Shown here: one piece after another, positions 11,398-21,025 of the stretch
Position numbering within the stretch: position 1 is the first letter of the stretch
Layout of the letters: every line of letters starts with the position of its first letter
NCBI GenBank assembly: GCA_963575745.1
Contig: CAUYUJ010000914.1
Span: forward strand, 402,088 to 466,087
DNA: 64,000 bases
DNA from: Prorocentrum cordatum
Taxonomy: Eukaryota; Sar; Dinophyceae; Prorocentrales; Prorocentraceae
Direction: 5' to 3'
Program-made: the position numbers and the translations under genes
Notes under the pieces: model-generated
What the model was told of the DNA's origin: nothing
The model's database searches: none
Seen by the model: the letters and a program-made list of their open reading frames with translations, nothing else

Positions 11398-12553
11398 CTA
11401 GCGCATGGTCAGAACTGGCGCCCGCTTTGCGACTGGCGGGACGGCAGGCATGGGCTGAAGAGGAACAGCCAGCGGGAAATGGCCTTTCACAAAACTGCAC
11501 ACGATGAGCTCCGCCAATCTCTCGAGCACCTGATCTCCAAAGCGTTCGACGGGCAGGTCTCCGATTCTCTGTTGCATCCGAGTGCGCTTGCCGTACCGTC
11601 TCAAACTCTTGTCCGTCGCCCATCTGCCCCTCTCTTTCACTTCCGCCAACGATCGGGACCCCGAGAGCAAGTCGCGTGAGGCCCCCCCCATGGCGGAGGG
11701 TGTACAAGGACGGGGACTCCCTCTGCAGCCCGAGCTCCCTCAAGCCCTGGGCGAACATCAGGCGGACGTCGGCGGGTCTGAAGTTCCACAGGCTGGCGCT
11801 GGGCTCCCTGTTGGCCTTCAGCGCGAGCAGCACGGGCCAGAGCTCTGGCGCATCCACCAGCACCGACTCGTCGGTCTCGCCCGTCTTGCCAGGCCGGCCT
11901 GCTTTCGCGTCGTTGACGATGATCCCCCACGAGCTGAACCCCGCCCCAGCTATTGGCGGCACCAACGAGCTCACTCTCAGACGGTAAGCCTCCGAGGGCC
12001 GCAGGTACGCATGAAACACCAGCGCCACGAACACCGCCATGCTGGGCAAGTTGCGAGAGATCATCCAACCAGCAACTGCCATGGCCGCAGCTCGCGGCAG
12101 TGGGAGCCGCAACTGCGGGGGGACCAGCCGCCGCCAGCCGTCGAGGGCTCGGGCCGCTCGAGGGAGAGGACGCCTGCCGCCGAGCAGCTGGGGCAAGAAG
12201 TGCCTCAGAGCGGCTACTGACATCCTCCCCGTGGCGGAGTCGAACCCGTCCAATGCCAGGTCGGTCATGAACGCCACCAGCGCCACGTCCAGCTGCGGGG
12301 CCGAGTGAAAGTCCAGGCCGTGCCAAGTCACCCACTCGAGGAACCTCACGGCGTGACCCCTGTAGCGCTCCCTGGTCGAGTCCGTGACGGCAGACATCTC
12401 CAGGAAGCTGATGGCGTTCTCCGCCAGCTGCATCGGCCGTGGATGCTGCTGCTTCCGAGCGACCCTCAGCGTGATGGAGCGCTGAACTGCCACTGGCTGC
12501 CCCTGGCGCGGCCGCGGCCGCCTCCCCGAAGACTTCGCCGTGGAAGAAGCCAT
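11398..12553 (-). pseudogene. Tyrosine recombinase (phage-integrase fold), frameshifted
   Basis: The ATG at 12553 starts just after the RNase H motif and overlaps it in another frame. An N-terminal core-binding region (TRERYRGHAVRFLEW) is followed by catalytic box I with Arg at 12001-11999 (AYLRPSEAYRL) and box II (YTLRHGG, Arg at 11695-11693; the usual His is Tyr). A run of eight C at 11682-11689 then throws the frame. In the next frame the protein continues with RGRWATDKSLRRYGK, whose Tyr (11595-11593) is the expected nucleophile, and ends at 11398. The enzyme would insert element circles. A one-base slip in the homopolymer explains the break; an assembly error is the alternative. Confidence 0.8.
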
Positions 12554-12554
12554 G

Positions 12555-13571
12555 CCGAGACGGGCCGTCCGCTACATCCAACTCAGAGGGCAGCCGCCGC
12601 ACATAGCATCGGAAATTGACTGCAAGAGCGAGGGCAGCAACTTTCCGCAAAGGTCGCCGAAGGACAGGCTTGCGCCCCCGCCCCTTCCCAGCGGCTAAAG
12701 CCAATGGCAAATTGTCGACGAGGAAGCGATGACGACGATGGTGCAAGCTGACGTTACGGGACGCGTGGCGAACGGCGTCGTGCAACGCCTCCCCCTCGAG
12801 CTCCAAGATGTTCCTGATGGGATCCCAGTGCCTCCTCGAGATGACCGTGGCCCAAGCTGAGGCCTCCATGATCTCCTTGGGGACCTCCAGAAAGCCCTTG
12901 ACGGAGCCCTCGGGGTTGAACGATTCGATGTAGTCCGCGGCGACGGAGTCCAAGATGCCCTCCTCCAGGTGGAGCTCATCCAGCCCCAATGCGTTAGCCC
13001 TTGCTGTAACTGCTGCCGTGCACCTGTACCTCCACCTCTCCGTAACCCTCCCCATCTCGGCCATCTGGGGCCAGTCCAGATCACGAGTGCAGACGCCGAC
13101 ACCAATAGGAGACGCGTCCGAGGCGGAGACCCGTGAACCCCAAGGAATACCCAAATGCGAAGACCACAGAGGCAGCGTACTAGCAACGCACCAGAGCTCA
13201 AACCTTACCGAGTTCCACAAAGGCCTGACGTTGGGGTCCTTGAGGGACTTGAAAGCGTAGACGGAGTGCAGAATAGACAAGGTCTCTCTTTTACAACTCA
13301 TCGCCCACGTGATGTGCCCGAGCAAGACTTCCAGCAGTCGGGGCGAGGCCGCCCCTCGCCGCAGGACAGCCAGAATCGCCTGCCGCAGGCGCAAGACGTT
13401 GGAGGGCTTCACCCGCGCAGTGCCCTTTTCACCGTCGATCTCGAGACCAGTGAAGACAGTCTTCGGCGAAGCCGCATCGATGGAGTGAATGGGTAACCCC
13501 CGCGATTCAAGCGTCCGCGTAATCTGATCTCTTTGCCGTTGCAATGCTTGCATCACAACCCACGACTGCAA
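12555..13571 (-). pseudogene. RT connection and RNase H domain of the YR element
   Basis: Follows the RT palm in a shifted frame. It starts with RT-thumb-like sequence (TLESRGLPIHSID, VFTGLEIDGEKG), then a region with LLGHITWAMSC and LHSVYAF that matches the connection of DIRS-type polymerases. RNase H follows: SASDASPIGVGVC holds the first catalytic Asp, ILELEGEALHDAV the expected Glu region, RFLVDNLPLALAAGKGR the second Asp region, and RRLPSELDVADGPSR the conserved C-terminal Asp motif. The open frame formally runs on to 11637 but is noise after the PSR motif, where the recombinase frame takes over. Confidence 0.8.
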
Positions 13572-14712
13572 AATTATCAGCGCATCCAGCAGCAGCTAAA
13601 CTCACAGGCGAGTGCAGCACAGGACTGGGGCGGCCGTCCTCGATCAACGATCCGTCACTGAACCCGTTCTCCACTAGAGCCCTGCGCATGATGCTCTGAC
13701 AAAACAGCAGCGACCAACTCCATCCCATCGGCAACACGCGCACCATGGGCTGAAGATAGCAGTCGCTAGCCACTGGCAATCCGTCGACGTGGGTAATCCC
13801 CAACAACTGATTTGAAATAGTGGGCAGCGTGAAGCATTCCTCCATCCCCTTTGGCACCAGCATGTGATAGAATGCGCATTGGATGTCACCCTGCGCTAGA
13901 ACGACGGGACTCCCGGGACGCTGCGACTCCAAGGCGGACCACGCAGCAGCCGTCGGAAGCGTCGGCTTGGGCAGGGGCTCGAAATCCTCGTTCGCCACCC
14001 TCGTGTCGAACACGAGTCTCAACGTGCCCTTACCCACCTTCTCAACAAAGAAAAATCACAAACTATAAGGATCAGCAGCACGCGCCACGCGGAAGCAAAT
14101 CATACCACCCTGAAGCAACTCCCCAACGAAGCCAGCGTAGGCGCGAGGGCTGTTGGCCAAAATCGGGCCCACGCACGGGCGCCGCGGAGCTGGCGCATCT
14201 CGGGAATCAGAAGCCGACATCTCACCTTTGAGCATGGTCCGTCTCCATCCCAACAAGCATTCACGATCGGCCTGATCCACCAACTCTGTGACCTCCACAG
14301 GCGCGGTAGACATGTCGGGCCAGGACACCAGGTCCTTGCTGTAGGGCTTGACGCGCTGAGACTCCGCGGAATACCCAGGCGCCGAAGCGAGCAGCTCTGC
14401 AAGGGCTGCTTCGCCTGAAACTCGGTCCTCATGATAGTCAGGAGGCACAGGAAAATCGCGAAAGGCCTGGCTGATGTGGTCCAGCGCGCTCGCCTGGGCA
14501 GCTGATGACGTCAGCCCTGGCGGCGCCGCCACACCTGCACCGTGGCCACTCAGCTGGTTGAGCGCCGCGATGCCGTCGTTAGCCTAACGCTTCCACGCGG
14601 CCCCACGCTGCGCCCGCTGCTGGCCCCGCCAGCTGCGACAGGAAGCAGCGCGCTCATCCAGCGCGAGCGGCGGCAGAGGGAACACGTCACGCTGACGCCC
14701 TGCAGGCTTCAT
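13507..14712 (-). pseudogene. Reverse transcriptase of the YR element, two in-frame stops
   Basis: One frame from the ATG at 14712 is interrupted by TAG (14586-14584, where a Trp codon is likely) and TGA (14058-14056). Before the first stop is RQRDVFPLPPLALDER; between the stops is NDGIAALNQLSG and PVPPDYHEDR. After TGA come RT motifs: LRLVFDTRVANEDF, LAQGDIQCAFYHM (motif A Asp), VLPMGWSWSLLFCQ (motif B region) and CADNFAVVG (motif C, ADN in place of the usual DD). The frame slips around 13520-13560 into the connection/RNase H frame. It would copy the element RNA; decay makes it inactive. Gag lies about 140 bp upstream. Confidence 0.82.
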
Positions 14713-14854
14713 CGCGGAGCTGCGAGGGGGCTGGCGAGCCGAGGTCCCCAGACCTCAATCAAAAACGGCGGCGGCGCTGGCCGCCCCGAAAATGCAGGGG
14801 TCGCCCAGGCGGCGCCGAGGTGCCTGCACCCGCCTGGGAGAAGCTTCCGAGGGC

Positions 14855-16078
14855 CTATGCGCGCGCCGCCCGCTCCTCGCGGGCTTTGCGCCTCTCCTTG
14901 GCAACAGCTGCCTCCGCCTTCAGCTGCTCTGCAATGAACTCCGTGAGCGCTGGCGAGATGCAGAGGTTGCCCTTGCTCGCCGACGCGCCCATGTAGTGCT
15001 CGGCCTCCGAAGCGAGTAGACTCTCGCTCGCCCCGAGGCCCTTCTTCTTGTCCTTCTTTTCCTCTGCCGCCACCTGCGCGGCTACCGTCTCCTCGTAGTG
15101 GCGTTCTTCGATGAGCTGAGTCTGCCGACTGACCAGCTCAAAGGCCGCCAACTCTGACGCGTTGAGCTGGTCGTAGCAGGTGGCCATCTCCAGCAGCCTG
15201 CAGTTCATCTCATGCTGCTGGCAGATGGCATCCGGGTCGCGAAGCCTCGCCTCCGCTTTCCACTTCGAGTGCCAGGCCAACGGGCCGCCCGCGTTCCGAC
15301 GAATGTGCTCCAAGCACCACTGGGTCGTCCTTGGCCCCTTGATCGGCCAATCGTCCCGTGGCGTGGTAGTAGCGTCCCGCAGCGCGACTGAGTAGTCCAG
15401 CTGGCGGCGACCAGCGTGATCCGTCGCCAACGGGAAGACGCGAGGATCGGCAGCCGCCAATGGCGCCACCGCCGCGAGCGCACCAGCAGCTGCAGCGCCG
15501 CCTCCTGGGCCGCCCGCCCCAGCACCGCCACCCCCCAGGGGAGGAGGCATCGCCACGCCCAGAGCTGCAGCGAGCGCGCCTGCGCCTCCAGGAACAGCAG
15601 CGCCGCCGCCGCCTCCAGCGCCGTCGCCTGGTGCAGGCACCGCCGCGCCTCCTCCGCCAGCAGCAGCCACCACCGCGGCCGCGGCGGCCGCAGGATTGTC
15701 CAGCGCCAGCGCCTGAGGGATCCACGCGGCTCCCACTCCCGCCCCACCAGCCAGCAGAAACGGCGAGGGAGGCAGGGCGGCGCCGAGCAGCAAGGCAGCG
15801 TCTCGCAGGAAGCCCCACACCTCTGGAGCAGATGGCACGGCTCGGAAGCGATAGACGTTCGCCTCCGCGACTCCAAAGACAGGTGCGCCCAAGCCTCGCA
15901 ACGGCCGAACCTCTTCGACGTCCCCGTCAACCTCAACCGATTCTACATACACATCCCCGCCCACAGTAGCAATAGCAGCACGAGACGGAGGCACATCGAA
16001 CAGCGTGATCCTCTCATGGAAAACTGGCGGGCCTCCCACACGATAGCGAATCACGTGTACATTACCTGGTTGAGGCAT
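14855..16078 (-). CDS. Gag-like ORF of the YR element
   Basis: An intact ORF of 407 residues. The N-terminal part (HVIRYRVGGPPVFHERITLF) is followed by an Ala/Gly-rich linker at about residues 100-215. A better-structured region then holds RDDWPIKGPRTTQWCLEHI, WHSKWKAEARL, CYDQLNASELAAFELVSRQ and EERHYEE, and a charged, coiled-coil-prone C terminus. The GPRTTQW and YDQLN segments resemble what I recall of gag-like proteins in dinoflagellate retroelements; function as a nucleocapsid is inferred from position upstream of pol. Its ATG lies 17 nt inside the end of the preceding ORF, which suggests coupled translation or frameshifting. Confidence 0.7.
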   Translation of the reverse strand: MPQPGNVHVIRYRVGGPPVFHERITLFDVPPSRAAIATVGGDVYVESVEVDGDVEEVRPLRGLGAPVFGVAEANVYRFRAVPSAPEVWGFLRDAALLLGAALPPSPFLLAGGAGVGAAWIPQALALDNPAAAAAAVVAAAGGGGAAVPAPGDGAGGGGGAAVPGGAGALAAALGVAMPPPLGGGGAGAGGPGGGAAAAGALAAVAPLAAADPRVFPLATDHAGRRQLDYSVALRDATTTPRDDWPIKGPRTTQWCLEHIRRNAGGPLAWHSKWKAEARLRDPDAICQQHEMNCRLLEMATCYDQLNASELAAFELVSRQTQLIEERHYEETVAAQVAAEEKKDKKKGLGASESLLASEAEHYMGASASKGNLCISPALTEFIAEQLKAEAAVAKERRKAREERAARA

Positions 16079-16469
16079 TCTGAATTGCGGCCTGTGCTTG
16101 CTTCGCAGCTAGCAGTCGGATCTCCTCGGCCGAAGTAGCCTCCACTGGCGCGGTGCTGACGCTGGTCGAACTCCTCGAGCGCCTCCAGATGCTTCCCACC
16201 AGCCACTTGCAGCTCAAGAAAGCGGGCACCACGAACACGCCCAGCAGGATACCCAGCAAGAAGGCCACCGCGTGGCTGCACCAAACGCTGACCAGGTGCA
16301 CGATGCTGGCCCCGCTGACGTCGGGACACGCAATGTTGTATCGCGGGGAGCACTCGCACGCGCACGGTGGGCAAGCGGGCGGAGCAGCAGAGGTCGCCGA
16401 CCACACCACCAGGGCCTGCGATGCCCCTCGCGCGAACTCCGAGAGAAAGCGCGTGGCGGCACACTGCAT
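16062..16469 (-). CDS. Small membrane ORF at the 5' end of the YR element
   Basis: 135 residues from the ATG at 16469, the first ATG in its frame after the A repeat. It has a Cys-rich patch (PPACPPCACEC) near residue 35-40 and one strong hydrophobic helix (HAVAFLLGILLGVFVVPAFL) at about residues 70-90, followed by basic residues (WRRSR). The C-terminal part is Ala/Glu-rich (SAEEIRLLAAKQAQAA). It overlaps the gag-like ORF by 17 nt. I do not recognise the family. A membrane helix in a retroelement leader ORF could indicate envelope-like or membrane-anchoring behaviour, but that is speculation. Confidence 0.5.
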   Translation of the reverse strand: MQCAATRFLSEFARGASQALVVWSATSAAPPACPPCACECSPRYNIACPDVSGASIVHLVSVWCSHAVAFLLGILLGVFVVPAFLSCKWLVGSIWRRSRSSTSVSTAPVEATSAEEIRLLAAKQAQAAIQNASTR

Positions 16470-16479
16470 GCCCCTCAAA

Positions 16480-16554
16480 AGCTTGAGCACAACGGTTGCG
16501 GTCGTGCGGCCCCTCAGCCCCTTCCCCAGCACACACCACATTAAAGTTGTTACA

Positions 16555-16557
<3 letters not shown>
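16480..16557 (-). repeat. Split direct repeat A, terminal copy
   Basis: 78 bp ending GTTGTTACAATG at 16557, directly followed by ATG triplets. It matches 10381-10458 with about two differences (TCAGCC/TCGGCC and CACATT/CACACT). It is the 5' terminus of the minus-strand element. Confidence 0.93.
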
Positions 16558-16611
<54 letters not shown>

Positions 16612-16630
16612 CTGATGATGATGCTGATGC

Positions 16631-16672
<42 letters not shown>

Positions 16673-16740
16673 CGATGACGATGACGAGGAGGAGGAGAAG
16701 GATGAGGATGAGGAGGAGCAGGTGGAGGATGGGGGAGGAG
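16558..16740. repeat. (ATG)n microsatellite, right flank of YR element
   Basis: Long run of ATG/GAT with a few CTG interruptions, grading into GAC and GAG triplets by about 16690-16740. It mirrors the left flank, so the YR element splits one microsatellite. Confidence 0.93.
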
Positions 16741-17660
16741 GGGGGGGAAGGGAAGGACACGACAGGGCTGTCGGCGGGCGGGTCGAAGCAGCAGCAGGCT
16801 GAGACTCTCAAAATCACTGAGGGGTCGGGTGACGAGGAGGCGAAGGAGGGAGACGACGATGGCGCTTGTGTTGTACGGTGATAAGCAATAAATGTGTCCC
16901 TAATCCTTTGGGAGGGGATCTAAGATAGGAGAGCCAGAAGCAGTACGGATAAAGGGGGTCTTGTATACAAATGTGTCAGACGACGCCAGCGTTATGTTCA
17001 GGGATATCCTTGAAGCAGTGGACCTAAGTTAGGCGACGAATTCATTGTGCTATAGGGTTCAGGGGGTGCGTTCTGCTTAATGAGACTGGTCCCCCCAAAT
17101 AGCGGTGGTCTCCAGCATCTGGACGCAGTACGCGAGGACGTGGTCTGGTCCAGGAGGCACAGGCTTGCGCTTCCGGACCTTCGCTTCCTGGCGGAGGCGG
17201 TCGGGGAGGAGACGGGAGGAATGACGAACGAAGACCACACACCCGAACCCATGAGGGTCAGAGGGAAGAGGACTGGCTACGGGTATGGGTACGGGTTATC
17301 TGACCCTGGGGCAGGCTCCCGCTCGAACGGGGACCCCCATCCGACAACACGCACCCATAGCCCCTTCCCTCCCCCCCTGTGGGTATGGGTACGTGCTGTT
17401 CGTTCGTCGGGGAGAGAGAAGGGGGAGACGAAGGGGAAAATGGCGACGGCCACCCTCTCCGCGCCTCTCCCCCCATCCCCCTGTCCGGCCTCTCCCGCCC
17501 CTCTCGGCCCATCTGCGCACGGCACAGCCGAGCTGGAACTCAACTCCCCTGCCTCACGAGTGCGGCGCACGTGGCGCACAATTCATTTTTTCCGCGGCGC
17601 GCCAAAGCGAGTGGCGCGAGGAGACGTCCCCAGAGTTCATTTAAGTCCCAGAGTTCATTT
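16741..17660. other. No recognised gene
   Basis: GC-rich sequence with short overlapping ORFs. Two imperfect GGGTATGGGTACG motifs occur near 17281-17300 and 17378-17395. The line AGAGTTCATTTAAGTCCC is directly repeated at about 17632-17668, just before the CTC tract. Confidence 0.5.
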
Positions 17661-17667
17661 AAGTCCC

Positions 17668-17815
17668 ATCCCCCTCCTCCTCCTCCTCGTCCCCCTCCTC
17701 CTCCTCCTCCTCCTCCTCCTCCTCCTCCTCCTCCTCCTCCTCCTCCTCCTCCCTCCTACTCCTCTCCTCCTCCTCCTCCTCCTCCTCCTCCTCCTCCTCC
17801 TCCTCCTCCTCGTCC
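17668..17815. repeat. (CTC)n tract
   Basis: Near-perfect CTC/TCC triplets with occasional interruptions; pyrimidine-rich sequence continues to about 17895. Confidence 0.92.
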
Positions 17816-18829
17816 CCCTCCTTCCTTCCTTCATTCCTCCTCACTACTTGTTTCTCCGCCTCCTCCTTCTCCTCCTCCTCCCTCCCTTCCTCCCTTCGCC
17901 AAGAAGCCTCCATCCGCCGAGTTCGGGGTTCTCCGGGGATGCCTGCGGGCCCTTGTAGAAGCTAGCCGACGCCGATGGACACTCCTGCCGGGCCCCTCGG
18001 ACCACCAGGGGGAGGCGCTGCGGCGCCCCCGCGTGAGCCACAAGAGCGACACTTGGAATACTCCGCCCCGGACCAAGGCGGAATCGACGAAGAAGCAAAT
18101 CCTGCTGTGACAGAGGCGGATCCACGTCCGGGGTCGATTGGGATGGGGAGAGGGGGGGACAACGGGAGAGGAAGGGACGTGAGAGGGGGGGACGGAGAAA
18201 CGGATGAAAGAGGAGAAGGGCAGGAGGAGGACAACGACGACGAAAGAGACGGGGGGAGGGGCGACGCCGACTGCGACGACCCGGCGCGGGGAGTGGGTCC
18301 ATTGAAAGCCGTCGCTCCGACTTGTCCGCGGTACTGGTTTGATCTATCAAGAACCTCAAGGTGCATCCACCCGTGGCGACGCGAGCGCCCCGGGAGGTCC
18401 CAGGAAGAATGGAACGCGCAGCGACGAAACGCTCCCCAACCTTCTCGCCCGACCCTCGAGCCTCGTCGCCCACCGACCCCGGGGGCCGCGACGACGACCA
18501 CGAGCCTGCAGCCGGGCACGGTCGCCGCCGCCCCGCCCGTCGCCGCCGCCCCCGCCGCCGCCGCTCTCCCCCGCCGCCCACGCCGCCCACGCGCCCTTCG
18601 CCCCGCCCCTCGCCCCGCCCGCCCCCGATGGGCAGCGCGGGGTCCTCCCGCCACCGGCGCGGCAGGCTCTGCTGGCTCTCCTGGGCCTGCCGCGCGGCGC
18701 TGGCCACCTCCCGGGGTGCGGACGGGAGGTGGGGGGCGGGAAGCACGTCGTCGCCGTCGTTATCCACGACCCCCTCCTCGCTCTCCTGCTTCTCTTCTCC
18801 CCCTCCCCTCCTCCCCCCCTGCCCTTCCT

Positions 18830-19003
18830 TCCTCCTCCTCCTCCTCCTCCTCCCTCCTCCTCCTCCCTCCTCTCCTCCTCCTCCTCCTCCTCCTCCCCTC
18901 CTCCTTCCCCTCCTCCTCCTCCTCCTCCTCCTCCTCCTCCTCCTCCTCCTCCTCCTCCTCCTCCTCCTCCTCCTCCTCCTCCTCCTCCTCCTCCTCCTCC
19001 TGT
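18830..19003. repeat. (CTC)n tract
   Basis: CTC/TCC triplets, perfect over the last 90 bases. The interval 17900-18780 between the two CTC tracts is GC-rich, with overlapping ORFs on both strands and no recognisable domain. Confidence 0.92.
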
Positions 19004-19277
19004 TGCCTGTTGGCCGGAGTGTCGCGACGACGCGTGACGCAACCCTCCCCTCCCCAGGGCTGGTCGGCCCTTGGGGGCTGATAAAACTAGGCAGCCTGGT
19101 GGCGGTTGTCACCAGCTGTGGGGAGAATGCGTAGCACCCTGCAGATGCGGATAAGAGCGAGGGGACGGTGGGGACGTCGGCAATCTGCGAGACTCCGGAG
19201 AAGCCCGCCGCACGCGCCAAAGTTCCACAAATTATACCACGAGCCCGCCGCAAGCGCCGATTTTTTGGTAAACCAAT

Positions 19278-19680
19278 GTGGGTCGGTCGTGGGTGGGTCG
19301 CAAATGGGTCGCGGGTGGGTCGCTGTTGGGTCGCGGGTGTAGAAGGCAGAAACTCCACCCCGTAATAATCACCCCGACAATCGAAGCCGGTTAGTAAACG
19401 CACACAAGGAACGAATCGAACAGGGCATGGCAAGGCTGTTCAGTCAACGCCCAAGGCCGTTTAGTAAACGTCAATTGTCGGGTCCGGTTGTTTTTTCTTT
19501 CCTTGAGGGTGAGTCGCGGGGTGGGTCGTCGGTGGGCCGCGGGGTGGGTCGCGGGTGGGTCGCGGATGGGTCGAAAGGGTGGGTCGCGGGTGGGTCGCGG
19601 GGTGGGTCGCGGGGTGGGTCGAGGGAGGGTCGCGGGGTGGGTCGCGGGGTGGGTCGCAGATGTCGCGGGTGGGACGACGA
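19278..19680 (+). repeat. GGGTGGGTCGC array, G-quadruplex-prone
   Basis: Two blocks (about 19278-19340 and 19505-19680) of repeated GGGTGGGTCGCG. Many windows read GGG-T-GGG-TCGC-GGG-T-GGG, which meets the four-run G-quadruplex pattern on the plus strand. Between the blocks the phrase CCG-TTTAGTAAACG-type occurs twice (near 19390 and 19450). The array lies where the LINE reverse transcriptase should continue. Confidence 0.85.
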
Positions 19681-19989
19681 CAACAACAACGCAACAAACA
19701 GAACTCTCACCACGAGTTCCTTGTTCAGCCACGCACGCACGGACAGTGCATGACCGTTCGGCCCCCTCACTCTGATGATGTAAGGGTGACAAACAAAGAG
19801 GGGGGAGAGGAAGACGAGAAACATGCGTCCATCAGCAAAGCCCGAAGGGGAAGAGGCGTGGAGCGGGGGGGTGCGTGGCGGCAGCTGAGAGTGTGGCGGC
19901 GTGGCACTGCACGAAAAGGCGGGCGTCCGCCCTCGGGCCGCGTGCTCCTGTGGCCGAGCCGGGCCCACCCTCCTGCGAGTCACCTGGCC

Positions 19990-20379
19990 CTGCTTGGCGA
20001 GCTCTGTAGAGGATGCCCAGGGCCCCCCTCCTTGGAGGTATCCTGTTGGACAAGGTTGGGCCGCTTGTGAGGCGGCCGCAGGCGGTGGAGGGTTCGAAGG
20101 CGCGGGGCCGAGCCAGGGGGTAGGAGAGGCTGTGAAAAGTGGCGGCAAAACGCGTTTTGGCAAGTGGCGGGATTGGGCCGGGAGGCTAGAGAGGCCGAAG
20201 GCGGTGAAGGTGGCGGCGTGCGCAGTGGGAAGATCATTCCGCGGGACCCCGCCTGTGCCCTCCCCATAGGATGCCAGCACGTAGTCCAGCGCGTCCATGG
20301 TGATGGGCGGGAGGTCATGCCAGGCGCCCCCTGCATCGCTCGCCCAGAGCCGTGGGTCTGAGTCCCCTTTGCTTGTCAA
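19990..20379 (-). pseudogene. Start of LINE reverse transcriptase, truncated
   Basis: In a frame shifted relative to the preceding segment near 20370, the translation reads WHDLPPITMDALDYVLASYG and EGTGGVPRNDLPTAHAATF. This resembles the region that leads into the RT fingers of dinoflagellate LINEs (LPPIT..L, followed by a short TG..P/D segment). No palm motifs follow; the sequence becomes Pro/Ala-rich. Confidence 0.5.
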
Positions 20380-21019
20380 TGTGGACCCAGAGGTTCCCCC
20401 CCCATTCCTTCCACAGCACCTTCATGGCGGCATCACCTGCCACTGGGAGGCCAGGGTCGCTCTCGTCGTCCTCGTGCGCGATCACCGTCGACGGGATCAG
20501 GCTGCCGTCCTTGATGAAGCGGCATGCCTCCTGGCCTCCTGACTTAGTGGCTGCTTCTTGTGCCCACTCTCTCCAGTCCTCGCTGCGCCTGGCCTTGTCC
20601 CTCCTCTGGATCGAGGCTACGTGGTCGTGGAGGTCGACCAGGAGGGCGTGGTAGTCGTGCAAGTCCAGCTCCTGGAATGCGTGCGCAATGGCATGCTGGC
20701 CCCAGGCAGCGAGCGGCCCAGACGTCGGCCACTCCGCCTCGTCGAACACGAACGCTCGCACTAGGCGGACCTGGCGCTCTAAGCGGGAGTACCCGACCCA
20801 GCCGTTGTCCAACTGGTGCCCAGGGAGAGTGGCCGCCTTCCTGCAAGACGCCAGCAGGCCAGCCCACTTGCGGCACTCGGCGCTTGACGTCTCCTACAGC
20901 GTGTCCTCCCACTCCTGGACCAGGGGAACAGTCTCCACCTGTAGGCCTCTGTCTCTGGCCACTCTGCACCGCCTGTGATCTTCCAGCTGGTGAAGCCTGT
21001 CAAGGTAGTCCTCTATCAT
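20315..21019 (-). pseudogene. LINE spacer domain between endonuclease and RT
   Basis: Begins with ATG at 21019, 6 nt after the endonuclease stop, and is broken by TAG at 20896-20894. After the stop it is open for about 190 residues, with FVFDEAEWPTSGPLAAWGQ, HDHVASIQRRDKARR, DWREWAQEAATKSGGQEA and LWKEWGGNLW. This Trp-rich, basic segment sits where LINEs carry the region between endonuclease and RT. No specific function is assigned. Confidence 0.55.
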
Positions 21020-21025
21020 GGCAAA

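Larger units (their letters stand above)
10215..16557 (-). mobile_element. Ngaro/PAT-like tyrosine-recombinase retroelement with split direct repeats
   Basis: On the minus strand the order is A repeat (16557-16480), membrane ORF, gag-like ORF, reverse transcriptase, RNase H, tyrosine recombinase, methyltransferase-like module, then B (10570-10459), A (10458-10381), a 54-bp spacer and B (10326-10215). The A-genes-B-A-B layout is the split-direct-repeat signature known for Ngaro/PAT elements of the DIRS order. The A copies are 78 bp with about 2 differences; the B copies are 112 bp with 1. Both ends abut GAT/ATG microsatellite. Pol carries two in-frame stops and several frameshifts, so this copy is probably dead despite intact termini. 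Confidence 0.88.
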
